From Pseudomonadota bacterium (GTDB taxonomy: Bacteria > Pseudomonadota > Gammaproteobacteria > Burkholderiales > Burkholderiaceae_C), in assembly GCA_021819435.1 (NCBI GenBank), contig JAKARB010000020.1:1-42347 (forward strand): a stretch of DNA of 42,347 bases, given 5' to 3'. The first letter of the stretch is position 1. Every line of letters begins with the position of its first letter. Positions 23,391 to 32,661 of this stretch are shown piece by piece. The notes below the pieces were generated by a model, which was given only the letters and a program-made list of their open reading frames with translations, was not told where the DNA came from and searched no databases. The position numbers and the translations under genes were made by a program.

Positions 23391-24623
23391 ATGAGCACCA
23401 CCATCCAGACCCTCACCCTCGGCACTCCCCTGTCGCCATCGGCCCTGCGCGTCATGCTGCTGGGCTCGGGCGAGCTGGGCAAGGAGGTGCTGATCGCGCT
23501 GCAGCGCCTGGGCGTCGAGACCGTCGCCGTCGACCGCTACGAGCACGCCCCAGGCCAGCAGGTGGCCCACCACAGCCGCACGATCACGATGAGCGATGCG
23601 GCCCAGTTGCGCGCGCTCATCGAAGCCGAAAAGCCCCACCTCGTCGTGCCCGAAATCGAAGCCATCGCCACACCTGTGCTCGAAGAGCTCGAAGCCGCCG
23701 GCGTGGTGCGCGTCATCCCCACGGCGCGCGCCGCGCGCCTGACCATGGACCGCGAAGGCATCCGCCGCCTGGCCGCAGAAACCCTGGGCCTGCCCACCAG
23801 CCCCTATCGTTTCTGCGACTCGCTTGCTGAGCTGCAGGCCGCGATCGACGATGGCATCGGGTACCCCTGCATCGTCAAACCGGTGATGAGCTCATCAGGC
23901 AAGGGCCAGAGCAAGATCGACGGCCCCGCCGACGTGGCAAAAGCCTGGGCGTACGCGATGGAAGGCGGCCGCGTCAGCCACGGCCGCGTCATCGTCGAAG
24001 GCTTCATCGACTTCGACTACGAGATCACGCAGCTCACCGTGCGCGCCGCCGGCCGTGGCGCCGAGCTGAGCCAGGTCGTCACGCATTTTTGCGAACCCAT
24101 CGGCCACAAGCAGGTCAGCGGCGACTACGTCGAGAGCTGGCAGCCGCAACCGATGTCGCCCGTGGCACTGCAACGCTCGCGCGACATCGCCAAGGCCGTG
24201 ACCGACAACCTCGGCGGCCAGGGCCTCTTCGGCGTGGAGCTCTTCGTCAAGGGTGACATGGTGTGGTTCAGCGAGGTCAGCCCCCGCCCGCACGACACGG
24301 GCCTGGTCACACTCAGCACCCAGGTGCAAAGCGAGTTCGAACTGCATGCGCGCGCCATCCTAGGGCTACCGGTGGACACCTCGCTGCGCCAGGCAGGCGC
24401 TTCGGCGGTGATCTACGGCGGCGTCGACACGCAGGACGTGCGCTTCGAAGGCGTGGCCGAGGCGCTGTCCGAGCCCGGCACCGACCTGCGCCTCTTCGGC
24501 AAGCCAGAGAGCTTCGTCAAGCGGCGCATGGGCGTCGCACTGGCCACGGCCGATGACATCGAGGCGGCGCGAGCCAAGGCACGAGAAGCGGCCGCCAAGG
24601 TGCGGGTGAGCGCCCGAGCCTGA
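23391..24623 (+). CDS. purT: Formate-dependent phosphoribosylglycinamide formyltransferase (GAR transformylase 2)
   Basis: This 410-residue ATP-grasp enzyme uses formate and ATP to formylate GAR in purine synthesis, the folate-independent alternative to PurN. The N-terminus has [13 protein letters not shown]. The central ATP-grasp part contains [16 protein letters not shown], and metal-binding residues lie in [24 protein letters not shown]. Length and motif order match PurT throughout. It stands alone, 78 bases after the kinase gene, and converges on the Crp-like gene. No riboswitch-like element was recognised upstream. Confidence 0.96.
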   Translation: MSTTIQTLTLGTPLSPSALRVMLLGSGELGKEVLIALQRLGVETVAVDRYEHAPGQQVAHHSRTITMSDAAQLRALIEAEKPHLVVPEIEAIATPVLEELEAAGVVRVIPTARAARLTMDREGIRRLAAETLGLPTSPYRFCDSLAELQAAIDDGIGYPCIVKPVMSSSGKGQSKIDGPADVAKAWAYAMEGGRVSHGRVIVEGFIDFDYEITQLTVRAAGRGAELSQVVTHFCEPIGHKQVSGDYVESWQPQPMSPVALQRSRDIAKAVTDNLGGQGLFGVELFVKGDMVWFSEVSPRPHDTGLVTLSTQVQSEFELHARAILGLPVDTSLRQAGASAVIYGGVDTQDVRFEGVAEALSEPGTDLRLFGKPESFVKRRMGVALATADDIEAARAKAREAAAKVRVSARA

Positions 24624-24625
24624 GC

Positions 24626-24673
24626 GAGCGGCATCAGGACCAGGGCTGCCTCGGAGCGGCTGCGATGCCGCTC
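24626..24673. terminator. Inverted repeat between convergent purT and crp-like genes
   Basis: Perfect ten-base arms GAGCGGCATC (24626-24635) and GATGCCGCTC (24664-24673) flank a 28-base spacer in the short gap between the convergent genes. The right arm touches the stop codon of the minus-strand gene. It may serve as a shared terminator, but the spacer is long and there is no T tract. Confidence 0.35.
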
Positions 24674-25469
24674 AAGCGCCCGATGGCACGCTGCCCTCCA
24701 TGGCACGGCGCCCCACCAGGCTGGGCGCTGTGCTGGCCAACATGAAGCGCAACTGCGAATCCAGCCGTCCGGCCCGCGCCATCAAGCCCTCCGGCGAGAG
24801 CACCTCGATCTCGGCATAGTGCAGCGCCAGCACCTGCTCGCGCTCCAGTTCCCGCAGCGCCTTGTTCACAGTCTGTCGAGACACCCCGAGCATTTGCGCG
24901 AGGTACTCCTGCGGCAGACGCAGGCGCCGCCGCAAGCCCGTTGGGGCGCTCTGGCCGTAGTTCACGGCCGCGAACAACAGGCGCCGCGACAGCCGCTGCT
25001 GCAGGGTCAGAGAGGCGCTGTCCTCCAGCACCGTCGTGACCACGCGAAGCTGGCCGCACGCCAGGCGCGCGAGGTCTCGCCAGTGGATGGGGTTGGCGTT
25101 CAACCAAGGCTCGATGGCCGTGCGAGCCACCGTCATCACCGTGCTCTCGGTGTCGGCCACGGCGGCCATGCCACGCGGGATGCGGTCGATCAGGCTGACC
25201 TCGCCAAACCAGTGATACGGCTCGACGTACCAGGTCAGGCGCTGGGTGCCGTGTTCCGGGTGGAGGGAGCCCATGCGCAGCGCGCCCGCGATGACGCAGC
25301 ACAGGCCGTCCTGCGCATCGTCGCGCAGCGTTTCTCCGGCAGCCAGGTGAATCAGCCGGGCGCGCGCCACGAGCGCTTCCTGCATGGCGACCGGACAGGT
25401 GCCGAACCAGACATGGGTGCGCAAGGCAGGCAACAGGGCGGCGGGGGTGGATTCAGAGCGACGGGACAT
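24672..25469 (-). CDS. Crp/Fnr-family transcriptional regulator
   Basis: This is a 265-residue regulator. A cyclic-nucleotide-binding-type beta-roll lies at about 25-130 (LIHLAAGETLRDDAQDGLCCVIAGALRMG and HWFGEVSLIDRIPRG). A long dimer helix is followed by a C-terminal winged HTH (LRLPQEYLAQMLGVSRQTVNKALRELE). The RxS motif that binds cAMP phosphate in true CRP is not clear, and there is no Cys cluster for an FNR-type Fe-S centre, so the effector is unknown. ATG 25469 is chosen because upstream sequence in the long frame is not conserved-looking. It is divergent from the HigA-like gene. Confidence 0.9.
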   Translation of the reverse strand: MSRRSESTPAALLPALRTHVWFGTCPVAMQEALVARARLIHLAAGETLRDDAQDGLCCVIAGALRMGSLHPEHGTQRLTWYVEPYHWFGEVSLIDRIPRGMAAVADTESTVMTVARTAIEPWLNANPIHWRDLARLACGQLRVVTTVLEDSASLTLQQRLSRRLLFAAVNYGQSAPTGLRRRLRLPQEYLAQMLGVSRQTVNKALRELEREQVLALHYAEIEVLSPEGLMARAGRLDSQLRFMLASTAPSLVGRRAMEGSVPSGA

Positions 25470-25512
25470 CCTTTTCGCCTGGTAAAAAGTTGTTTGTTGC
25501 CGGAAGCAATCC

Positions 25513-25585
25513 CCCATATGGGTTAGATGCAAGGCATACAAATGTCGGCTTGTTGACAATATCACGGCCGGACACATCCTACGAT
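25513..25585. promoter_or_regulatory. Palindrome and possible promoter between divergent genes
   Basis: The 150-base divergent region holds a perfect ten-base palindrome CCCATATGGG at 25513-25522. On the plus strand a consensus TTGACA lies at 25553-25558. The -10 is poor: TCCTAC-like at normal spacing, or a better TACGAT at 25580-25585 with too long a gap. The TTGACA probably belongs to the HigA-like gene; the palindrome may be a regulator site. Confidence 0.35.
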
Positions 25586-25620
25586 TCGGGACATCGTTCA
25601 CGACTTTTCCCCCACCTCCT

Positions 25621-25989
25621 ATGAGCCTCAGCACAGCAGTCCACCCCGGTGCCATCCTGCGCACGCAGTTCATGGAACGCAACGGCCTGTCGGCGAGTGG
25701 CCTGGCCATCCGCCTGCATGTGCCCGCCCCCCGCGTGAACGACATCGTGCGCGAACGCCGCGGCATCAGCCCCGATTCCGCCCTGCGCCTGGCCCGCTTC
25801 TTCGGCACCACGGCCCAGTACTGGATGGACCTGCAAACCGCCTACGACCTGCGCGTGGCCGAGGAGCAGGCCGGCGAGCAGATCCGCCGCGAGATCCCCA
25901 CGCTGCAATCGATGCCCTCCGCGTCCAGCAGTGCGGCCCAGGGCTCGCGCCACGGTTCAGCTCACGAACCGGTGCTGGCAGCAGCCTGA
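25621..25989 (+). CDS. HigA-family XRE-type antitoxin or regulator, without an adjacent toxin
   Basis: This 122-residue protein starts with the HigA/VapI pattern VHPGAILRTQFMERNGLSASGLA, then an XRE helix-turn-helix (VPAPRVNDIVRERRGISPDSALRLARFFGTTAQYWMDLQ). The C-terminal ~30 residues are Ser/Ala-rich and probably disordered. HigA antitoxins are normally coded just after a small HigB toxin. Here the upstream neighbour is a divergent Crp-like gene and the downstream one is amn, so no HigB-like frame is adjacent. It is either an orphan antitoxin or a stand-alone regulator. No clear ribosome site precedes the ATG. Confidence 0.88.
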   Translation: MSLSTAVHPGAILRTQFMERNGLSASGLAIRLHVPAPRVNDIVRERRGISPDSALRLARFFGTTAQYWMDLQTAYDLRVAEEQAGEQIRREIPTLQSMPSASSSAAQGSRHGSAHEPVLAAA

Positions 25990-25993
25990 CGCC

Positions 25994-26085
25994 GCCCGGA
26001 AGGCCGGGCCGACACGCTCGTGTCCGCCTTCCCCACCCCCCACAAGGGTAAGACGCAGATCGATCACCGATCGACGTTTTGCGTC
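25994..26085. terminator. Hairpins between convergent higA-like and amn genes
   Basis: Three stem candidates follow the HigA-like gene: GCCCGG/CCGGGC (25994-26009), GACACG/CGTGTC (26011-26024) and GACGCA/TGCGTC with an inner GATCG/CGATC (26052-26085). None has a full T tract on either strand, although TTTTG lies inside the last. They plausibly separate the two convergent transcripts. Confidence 0.4.
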
Positions 26086-26114
26086 ACCTCAACCCCAGTC
26101 CAACCTGCCGGAAG

Positions 26115-27611
26115 TCACTGGAAGGCCACCTCGGCGAAGCTGCGCAACTTGCGACTGTGCAATTGGCCTTGACGGTTGCGGCGCAAGCGCTCGATGGCAC
26201 ACAAGCCAATGCGCAGGTGCTGATCCACGCGCTCGCGGTAGAACTGGTTGGCCATGCCCGGCAGCTTGAGCTCGCCATGCAGCGGCTTGTCGCTCACGCA
26301 CAGCAAGGTGCCGTAGGGCACCCGGAAGCGGAAGCCGTTGGCGGCGATCGTCGCGCTTTCCATGTCCAGCGCCACGGCTCGACTCTGGCTGAAGCGGCGC
26401 TCAGGCTCGCGCTGAGGCAGCAGCTCCCAATTGCGGTTGTCGGTTGATGCCACGGTGCCCGTGCGCATGATGCGCTTGAGCTCGTAGCCGTGCAGTTGAG
26501 TCACCTCGGCGACCGCGCCTTCGAGCGCCAGTTGGATCTCGGCCAGCGGCGGAATCGGCACCCACAGCGGCAGGTCTTCATCGAGCACGTGGTCTTCACG
26601 CACGTAGCCGTGGGCCAGCACGTAGTCGCCCAGTTGCTGCGAGGTGCGCAAGCCCGCGCAATGCCCCAGCATGATCCAGGCGTGCGGCCGCAGCACCGCG
26701 ATGTGATCGGTGATGGTCTTGGCGTTGGCCGGGCCCACACCGATGTTGACCATGGTGACCCCTGAGCGGTCCTTGCGGATCAGGTGGTAGGCAGGCATTT
26801 GCGGCAGGCGCGGCGGCACGGCACCGAGCGCATCGAGGGCGTCAGCCGCATGGCCCAACCGCCGTGTCACGACGTTGCCAGGTTCGACGAAGGCGATGCA
26901 GTCATCGTCGTCACGCGGGTTGGCTGGGTCAGGGGCCCGAGCCATCAACTCATGGCCCATGCGCACGAACTCGTCGATGTAGAACTGGTAGTTCGTGAAA
27001 AGGACGAAGTTCTGGAAATGCGCTGGCGAGGTGCCCGTGTAGTGACGCAGGCGGTGCAGCGAGTAGTCGACGCGCGGCGCGGTGAAAAGCGCCAGCGGGC
27101 GCGAACCGCCACGTGTTTCGTACGTGCCGTTGGCGATGCCATCGTCCATGCGCGCGAGGTCGGGCAGGTCGAAGTGGTCGGGCAGCAGCATGCGGCGCTC
27201 GGGCGTGAGCTGGCCTTCGAGGTGCTGATGCTCGTCCAGGCTGAAGTGCACGGGGATCGGGTCTCCGCCCAGGCCCACTTCGAGCGCCACACCGTGGTTG
27301 CTCAGCAGCAGCTGGAACTGGTCGCGGTAGTAATCGGCGTAGAGGTCGGGCCGCGTGAGCGTGGTCTCGTAGGTGCCAGGGCCGGCCACGAAGCCGTAGG
27401 ACAGGCGCGAGTCGGCGCGGGCCACGGTTTCGGTGTGCACGCGCACGAAGGGGTACTTGGCACGCACGGGGTGGCGGAAGGTCTCGCCGGCCACGAAGCG
27501 CTGGAGGCTGTCGCGCAGGTAGGCGATGTTCGCGTCGTAGAGCTGGGTGACGTAAGCCAGGGCCGCATCGGCCTGGTCGAAACGCTGGGTGGGGAACTTC
27601 GGGGCGGCCAT
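26115..27611 (-). CDS. amn: AMP nucleosidase
   Basis: This 498-residue enzyme hydrolyses AMP to adenine and ribose 5-phosphate, adjusting the adenylate pool. The N-terminal AMP-nucleosidase-specific domain (FDQADAALAYVTQLYDAN, then RPDLYADYYRDQF) precedes a nucleoside-phosphorylase-like catalytic domain with MVNIGVGPANAKTITDHIA, IMLGHCAGLR, DYVLAHGYVREDHVLD and VALDMESATIAANGF. The length is close to E. coli Amn (about 480). The ATG at 27611 is followed directly by conserved sequence. It is monocistronic and converges on the HigA-like gene. Confidence 0.95.
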   Translation of the reverse strand: MAAPKFPTQRFDQADAALAYVTQLYDANIAYLRDSLQRFVAGETFRHPVRAKYPFVRVHTETVARADSRLSYGFVAGPGTYETTLTRPDLYADYYRDQFQLLLSNHGVALEVGLGGDPIPVHFSLDEHQHLEGQLTPERRMLLPDHFDLPDLARMDDGIANGTYETRGGSRPLALFTAPRVDYSLHRLRHYTGTSPAHFQNFVLFTNYQFYIDEFVRMGHELMARAPDPANPRDDDDCIAFVEPGNVVTRRLGHAADALDALGAVPPRLPQMPAYHLIRKDRSGVTMVNIGVGPANAKTITDHIAVLRPHAWIMLGHCAGLRTSQQLGDYVLAHGYVREDHVLDEDLPLWVPIPPLAEIQLALEGAVAEVTQLHGYELKRIMRTGTVASTDNRNWELLPQREPERRFSQSRAVALDMESATIAANGFRFRVPYGTLLCVSDKPLHGELKLPGMANQFYRERVDQHLRIGLCAIERLRRNRQGQLHSRKLRSFAEVAFQ

Positions 27612-28102
27612 GTGGTGGTCGGGGCAGGTCTGCCGGCAGTCAGCTTGCGGACCATTGTGCGCTCAATGCCTGGGGGGCACTGTGGCATCGATGCTGCGTA
27701 CGGCCTCTTGTTTGGGGCTGCGGGAGCGCGGGCAAGGGCTGCGGCGCGCCCATGTCGGCTGGCTGACCGCACGCGTCGGCCAGTCATGGCACGGCCGAGG
27801 CATTCAGCAAAGCTGATCGCCGGGTTCCAAAAATACGAATAGCCAGTCGCTCGCGTCGCGCTCTATATTTCATTCACAAGATGATTTTCATCACACAAAT
27901 CATCGATGAGAAACATGCACCCCCAAAACCAGATAACCAGCCAGCATATATAGAAGCGTCAGCCATTACCTTCATGCCTCGCCATCATCAAATGGCCCAT
28001 CACTGCGTTGCGCCCGCTTTTGGAATTGCACAACGGATTACTCCACGGTGAGTATTTCAAATGTGACGCGCCACTCACAGAACCCATCACGGGGCTTTCA
28101 TC
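27612..28102. other. Gene-free region with AT-rich segment and operator-like repeat
   Basis: No convincing gene is present in these 491 bases. The first ~220 are GC-rich. About 27825-28030 is clearly AT-richer than the surroundings and holds the inverted repeat GATGATTT-N9-AAATCATC (27880-27904), overlapping the perfect palindrome TCATCGATGA, plus a CATATATAG stretch near 27953. It separates divergent amn and exporter genes, so promoters for both are expected here. Confidence 0.7.
27880..27904. promoter_or_regulatory. Inverted repeat, candidate operator for the exporter gene
   Basis: Perfect eight-base arms GATGATTT and AAATCATC are separated by nine bases. The symmetry and spacing suit a dimeric regulator, for example a LysR type. 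A LysR gene lies just beyond the exporter, which makes it a candidate binder by inference. Confidence 0.5.
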
Positions 28103-29056
28103 ATGAAGCAAAACTATTCACTCGGGGTGCTGCTGTGCCTCATCGCCACCTTGTCCTGGGGATGCATGTTCCCCGTGATGACTTCGGCGCTCCAGCACAT
28201 GGACCCCTTCAATTTCACGGCATTGCGCTACAGCATCGCCGGCCTGGCCTTCGCCGCCTTGTTACTCCACAAGGAAGGGCCGAAAGCATTCAGCCTCAAG
28301 GGCGAACGTGTGGGCCTGGCTTGGTTCCTGGGAACTGCAGGCTTCGCGGGTTTCGGCTTCCTCGTGTTCCTGGGGCAGAAGCTGGCCGGACCGACCGGCG
28401 CGCTGACCGCCTCCATCATCATGGCCACGATGCCTTTGCTCGGTCTGTTGGTGGCCTGGGTCGTGCGTGGGGCCAAGCCGCCCGCCGCGCCCCTCGGTTT
28501 CATCCTTCTGTCGTTCTCCGGCGTGTCCTTGGTGATCACGAGCGGCAACTATCAGGCGCTGCTGTCCGAACCTCAGAGTTTCACGGCCTATGTGCCACTG
28601 CTGCTGGGGGCCTTGAGCTGGGTGATCTACACCTTCGGTGCGAGCTTCTTCCCGACCTGGTCACCCTACCGCTACACAGCCATCACAACCCTGCTGGGCC
28701 TGACCAGCATCTTCGCAGTGAACGTGGTTTTGATGGCCGTGGGCTACATCCCCATGCCCGGTTGGTCTGATGTCGCGCCGGTGATGCCACACCTGATCTA
28801 CATGGCGCTGGTGGCCGGCCTGCTGGGCGTGCTGAGCTGGAACATGGGCAACAAGATCCTGACCCCGCTCAATGGCGTGCTGTTCATGGACGTGGTGCCG
28901 GTCACAGCCTTCACGGTGTCTGCACTGACCGGTGTCATCCCCAATCACGCCCAGGTCTACGGCGCCTGCATCACCGCAACGGCACTGGTCCTGAACAACC
29001 TGTACCAGCGCCAACGCATGAACCGCGTCGCGGTGCTGCAAGCCAAGGCGGCCTGA
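28103..29056 (+). CDS. EamA/DMT-family transporter
   Basis: This 317-residue integral membrane protein has about ten hydrophobic helices in two EamA repeats. The first begins with LLCLIATLSWGCMFPVM and the second near residue 160 with VPLLLGALSWVIYTFGASFF. The family-typical Pro/Gly-containing ends of each repeat are visible (ASIIMATMPLLGLLVAW and GVLFMDVVPVTAFTVSAL). Members mostly export amino acids, their derivatives or other metabolites; the substrate is not predictable. It converges on a LysR gene with a 16-base gap and has a long, AT-rich upstream region with an operator-like repeat. Confidence 0.93.
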   Translation: MKQNYSLGVLLCLIATLSWGCMFPVMTSALQHMDPFNFTALRYSIAGLAFAALLLHKEGPKAFSLKGERVGLAWFLGTAGFAGFGFLVFLGQKLAGPTGALTASIIMATMPLLGLLVAWVVRGAKPPAAPLGFILLSFSGVSLVITSGNYQALLSEPQSFTAYVPLLLGALSWVIYTFGASFFPTWSPYRYTAITTLLGLTSIFAVNVVLMAVGYIPMPGWSDVAPVMPHLIYMALVAGLLGVLSWNMGNKILTPLNGVLFMDVVPVTAFTVSALTGVIPNHAQVYGACITATALVLNNLYQRQRMNRVAVLQAKAA

Positions 29057-29072
29057 AGCGCCGTGGCCAGCC

Positions 29073-29954
29073 TCATAGCCGCCACACCTGGCGGACGAGC
29101 GGAATGAAAGCCTGCATGAATGGTGATTGTTCCTCTTCCTCCAGGTAAATGAAGTAGAGGTGGTCGATCTCGATGCCGGGCGACCAGATGGCCAGCTTGC
29201 CGGACGCCTCGCCCGCCGCCGCGATGTCTTCTCGCAGCAAGGACAGACCGATGCCTTGGGCCACGAGGTCACTGAGCATGATCTCCTGGTCGGCTTCGAT
29301 CACCGTCTGGGGACGCACGCCGTGGCGGGCGAACATGCGCGAGGCGATCTGCCGAAAGGAGCATTTTTCCGGCGTGGACAACCAGGGCAACTGAACGATT
29401 TCTTGCCAGGTGGCATCGGACAATCTGTCCTTCCACTTGACCGGGGCCACGACTCGCAGCGTGATGGACGCGAGTTTGATGGAAGAAATTTTTGGATTTT
29501 GAGGCTCTCCGATGACATACCCCGCATGGATCTCGCGGTTGAGGATTCGGCTGGATATGTCACCGGAGATGCCTTGGCTGAGCGACAGCCTGAGTTCCGG
29601 ATATTTCTCGATCAAGGTGGCAAGGAACTCGCCGAGCCGCAGCACGATGGGCTCGGAAATGGTGCCGAGCTTGAATTCGCCACTGACGGCGTTTTGCCGA
29701 AAATGCTGGGCCTTGGCGGAGACATTGTTCGCGGCGATCAAGGCGTTGGTTGCCTCCTGCAACAACGATTTGCCCGCAAAGGTCAAGGTCATGCCCTTGG
29801 GGGTGCGGTCGAACAGCTTGACGCGAAGCTCTGATTCAAGCGCCTTGATCTGGGCGCTGATGGCCGGCTGGCTCAAGAAAAGTTGAGCCGAAGCGCGGGC
29901 CAAACTGCCTTCCTGGGCGATGACGGTGAAGGTGCGCAGTTGTTGTAGATCCAT
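29073..29954 (-). CDS. LysR-family transcriptional regulator
   Basis: This is a 293-residue regulator. The N-terminal winged HTH is LRTFTVIAQEGSLARASAQLFLSQPAISAQIKALE, with LFDRTPKGMTLTFAGK closing the wing. The C-terminal effector-binding domain has ELRLSLSQGISGDISSRI and, near the end, VAQGIGLSLLREDI. The start codon overlaps the topoisomerase stop by one base (TGATG), so it may be translated from the topoisomerase message; a promoter inside that gene cannot be excluded. It lies opposite the EamA exporter gene and may regulate it, a common pairing. Confidence 0.93.
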   Translation of the reverse strand: MDLQQLRTFTVIAQEGSLARASAQLFLSQPAISAQIKALESELRVKLFDRTPKGMTLTFAGKSLLQEATNALIAANNVSAKAQHFRQNAVSGEFKLGTISEPIVLRLGEFLATLIEKYPELRLSLSQGISGDISSRILNREIHAGYVIGEPQNPKISSIKLASITLRVVAPVKWKDRLSDATWQEIVQLPWLSTPEKCSFRQIASRMFARHGVRPQTVIEADQEIMLSDLVAQGIGLSLLREDIAAAGEASGKLAIWSPGIEIDHLYFIYLEEEEQSPFMQAFIPLVRQVWRL

Positions 29955-32602
29955 CAAGCCGCCTTCTTGGCCGCCACTTTCTTGGCCCCGGCCTTCTTCG
30001 CGGCCGGCACCTTCGGCGCCCGAGGTTCGAACTCGAAGCCCACCTTGCCCGCCTTGGCGTCCCAGCTCAGGAAGGCCTTGAACTTGCGCCGCGTCTTGTT
30101 CGACACGAAGTTCTCCAGCAGATCGGTCTTGCCGGTTTCGAGCAGCTTGCCGAATTGCTCCGGCGTGATCGGCTGCTGCAAGATGATCTTGCCGCTCTTG
30201 AAGTCGCATTTGGCCTTGCCCGAGCCCAGCGTGTGCTCGCACACGTAGTTGGCGCCGTGCTCGTAGACGCTGCCGCCGCACTTCGGGCAGGCGCCCAGCG
30301 TGGTCGCGTTGCTGAAGTCCACGGCTTCGCCGGATTCTTCTTCCTTCTTCGCGTCTTCGCCGAAGTCGAACTCCATCTTCCAGTTGTTGAGTTCAGCGTC
30401 CTTGACCAGCTTCAGCTCGGCCGTGAAAGGCCAGCCCGCCTTCGAGCGGAAGCCTTCCAGCGGGCCGAGCTTGTGCGTGCTCAGCAGCGTCTCGACCTCG
30501 TCGAGCTCGAAGCTGCGGCCCGCGGGGATCTTGGTCATGCTGAAGCCGCAGCCTTCGCCGTTGCCGTCGGAGCCGGTGCAGGTGAAGCGGCGGTAGTTCT
30601 CCTTGACCACGCCGCCGCAGTTCGGGCAGGGCGTCTTCAGGGTCGCGTAGTCACCTGGGATGGTGTCGCGGTCGTACTCCTTGGCCTTTTGCACGACGCG
30701 CTGCGTCATCGCGGCGATCTCGTCCATGAAGGCCTCGCGGCTCAGGCGGCCCTTTTCCATCTCGGAGAGCTGGTGCTCCCAGTTGCCGGTCAGCTCGGGC
30801 TTGGTCAGCTCTTCCACGCCGAGGCCGCGCAACAGCGTCATCAGCTGGAAGGCCTTGGCCGTGGGGATCAGCTCGCGGCCTTCGCGCAGCATGTACTTCT
30901 CGGTCAGCAGGCCTTCGATGATGGCCGCGCGCGTGGCTGGCGTGCCCAGGCCTTTTTCCTGCATCGCGGCTTTGAGCTCTTCGTCGTCGATGAACTTGCC
31001 CGCGCCTTCCATGGCGCTCAGCAGCGTGGCTTCGGTGTAGCGGGCGGGCGGCTTGGTCTTGTGGGCCGACACCGCGATGTCTTCGTTGGCCACCGACTCG
31101 CCAGCCTCCACGGGCACCAGGTGGGCGTCGTCGCCTTCTTCGGCCGCTTCCTTGCCATAGACGGCCAGCCAGCCCGGCTTGACCAGCACCTTGCCGTTGG
31201 TCTGGAAGCAATGCTCCTTGCCAGCGGCGGGCACCTTGGTGATGCGCGTGGTGACCTGGAACTCGGCCGAGGGATAGAACACCGCGATGAAGCGCTTGAC
31301 CACCATGTCATAGAGCTTGGCCTCGGCTTCGGTCAGGCTGCGCGGCGCCTGCAGCGTCGGGATGATGGCGAAGTGGTCCGACACCTTGGTGTTGTCGAAC
31401 ACGCGCTTGGTGGGCTTGACGTAGCCGTCGTTGACCGCCTTGCGCGCGTGCTGCGAGAGTTCGCGCAGCGGCCCGGGCAGGTCGTCGTCGGCGATCATCT
31501 CCATGGTCTGCTTGACCACGCCGATGTAGTCCTCGGGCAGCGCGCGCGAGTCGGTACGGGGGTAGGTCAGCACCTTGTGCTTTTCGTACAGGGCCTGCGC
31601 CAGGCCCAGCGTGGTCTTGGCGGAAAAGCCGAAGCGCGAGTTGGCCTCGCGTTGCAGCGTGGTCAGGTCGTAGAGCAGCGGGCTGGCCTGCGTGCTGGGC
31701 TTGGACTCCTCGGTGACGGTGCCTTGCTTGCCCTGCACCGCGTCGGCAATCGCCTGGGCCTCGGCGGCCGACCAGATGCGATCGGCCCTGAACTCGGACT
31801 CGGCCGAGCCCTCGGCGGCGTTCTTGTCTTTCTTGAAGTTCGGATCGAACCACTTGCCTTCGTAAGCGCCGGCCTGCGCGCCGAAGGTGCCGCGCACCTC
31901 CCAGTAATCGCGGAACACGTGCTTGCGGATCTTTTCTTCGCGCTCGACCACGATGGACAGCGTCGGCGTCTGCACCCGGCCCACGGTGGTCAGGAAGAAG
32001 CCGCCATCGCGCGAGTTGAAGGCCGTCATGGCGCGCGTGCCGTTGATGCCCACCAGCCAGTCGGCTTCGGAGCGGCAGCGCGCGGCGCTGGCCAGCGGCA
32101 ACATCTGCTCGTCGGATCGAAGGCGCTCAAAGCCATCGCGGATGGCCTGCGGCGTCATGCTCTGCAGCCACAGGCGCTTGACGTCCTTGCCCAAGCCCTT
32201 GGCGCGCGTCGTGGCCGTGCTGTCGGCCGCGTACTGCACGATCAAGCGGAAGATGAGTTCGCCCTCGCGCCCCGCGTCACATGCGTTGACAAGGGTTTCA
32301 ACATCCTTGCGCTTGATGAGCTTGACCAGGGCATTGAGCCGGCCCTTGCTCTTGTCGATCGGGTTGAGATCGAAGTGCGGCGGGATGACAGGCAGGTTGG
32401 CGAAGCTCCACTTGCCACGCTTCACGTCGAACTCGTCGGGCGCCTTGATTTCGACCAGGTGACCGACGGCCGAGCTGACCACGTAGTGCTCGGACTCGAA
32501 GTATTCGTCGTGCTTCTCGAACTTGCCATCGACGGGCGTCAGGGCGCGGACGATGTCTTGGGCCACGGAGGGCTTCTCTGCGATGACCAGGGCTTTGCTC
32601 AT
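29954..32602 (-). CDS. topB: DNA topoisomerase III (type IA)
   Basis: This 882-residue type IA topoisomerase decatenates and relaxes DNA. The TOPRIM domain starts at KALVIAEKPSVAQDI and includes ACDAGREGELIFR (107-119). The catalytic tyrosine is Y347 in VLTYPRTDSRALP. Two zinc-ribbon-like modules follow: CPNCGG with later Cys residues, and CPKCGG with CEH and KCDF. A Lys/Ala-rich basic tail ends the protein. The added zinc modules and tail make it longer than E. coli TopB (about 650), as in many beta-proteobacterial copies. ATG 32602 starts the TOPRIM domain directly; a longer frame runs into the alternating tract and is rejected. Confidence 0.95.
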   Translation of the reverse strand: MSKALVIAEKPSVAQDIVRALTPVDGKFEKHDEYFESEHYVVSSAVGHLVEIKAPDEFDVKRGKWSFANLPVIPPHFDLNPIDKSKGRLNALVKLIKRKDVETLVNACDAGREGELIFRLIVQYAADSTATTRAKGLGKDVKRLWLQSMTPQAIRDGFERLRSDEQMLPLASAARCRSEADWLVGINGTRAMTAFNSRDGGFFLTTVGRVQTPTLSIVVEREEKIRKHVFRDYWEVRGTFGAQAGAYEGKWFDPNFKKDKNAAEGSAESEFRADRIWSAAEAQAIADAVQGKQGTVTEESKPSTQASPLLYDLTTLQREANSRFGFSAKTTLGLAQALYEKHKVLTYPRTDSRALPEDYIGVVKQTMEMIADDDLPGPLRELSQHARKAVNDGYVKPTKRVFDNTKVSDHFAIIPTLQAPRSLTEAEAKLYDMVVKRFIAVFYPSAEFQVTTRITKVPAAGKEHCFQTNGKVLVKPGWLAVYGKEAAEEGDDAHLVPVEAGESVANEDIAVSAHKTKPPARYTEATLLSAMEGAGKFIDDEELKAAMQEKGLGTPATRAAIIEGLLTEKYMLREGRELIPTAKAFQLMTLLRGLGVEELTKPELTGNWEHQLSEMEKGRLSREAFMDEIAAMTQRVVQKAKEYDRDTIPGDYATLKTPCPNCGGVVKENYRRFTCTGSDGNGEGCGFSMTKIPAGRSFELDEVETLLSTHKLGPLEGFRSKAGWPFTAELKLVKDAELNNWKMEFDFGEDAKKEEESGEAVDFSNATTLGACPKCGGSVYEHGANYVCEHTLGSGKAKCDFKSGKIILQQPITPEQFGKLLETGKTDLLENFVSNKTRRKFKAFLSWDAKAGKVGFEFEPRAPKVPAAKKAGAKKVAAKKAA

Positions 32603-32661
32603 GAGCGATGTTGATGTCTTGTCGAAAAGGTTGGCCGGGTTCGTCACTACAATCGGCCTCT

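Noticed and set aside
29955..30281. An N-terminal extension of the LysR protein into the topoisomerase gene.
   Set aside because: The added residues are Gln/Gly/Arg-rich shadow sequence, and LysR proteins start right at the helix-turn-helix.
30155..32614. An 819-residue open frame antisense to the topoisomerase gene.
   Set aside because: It mirrors the strongly G/C-biased third positions of topB; it is rich in Gly, Arg, His and Val runs and has no domain, whereas topB has full motifs.
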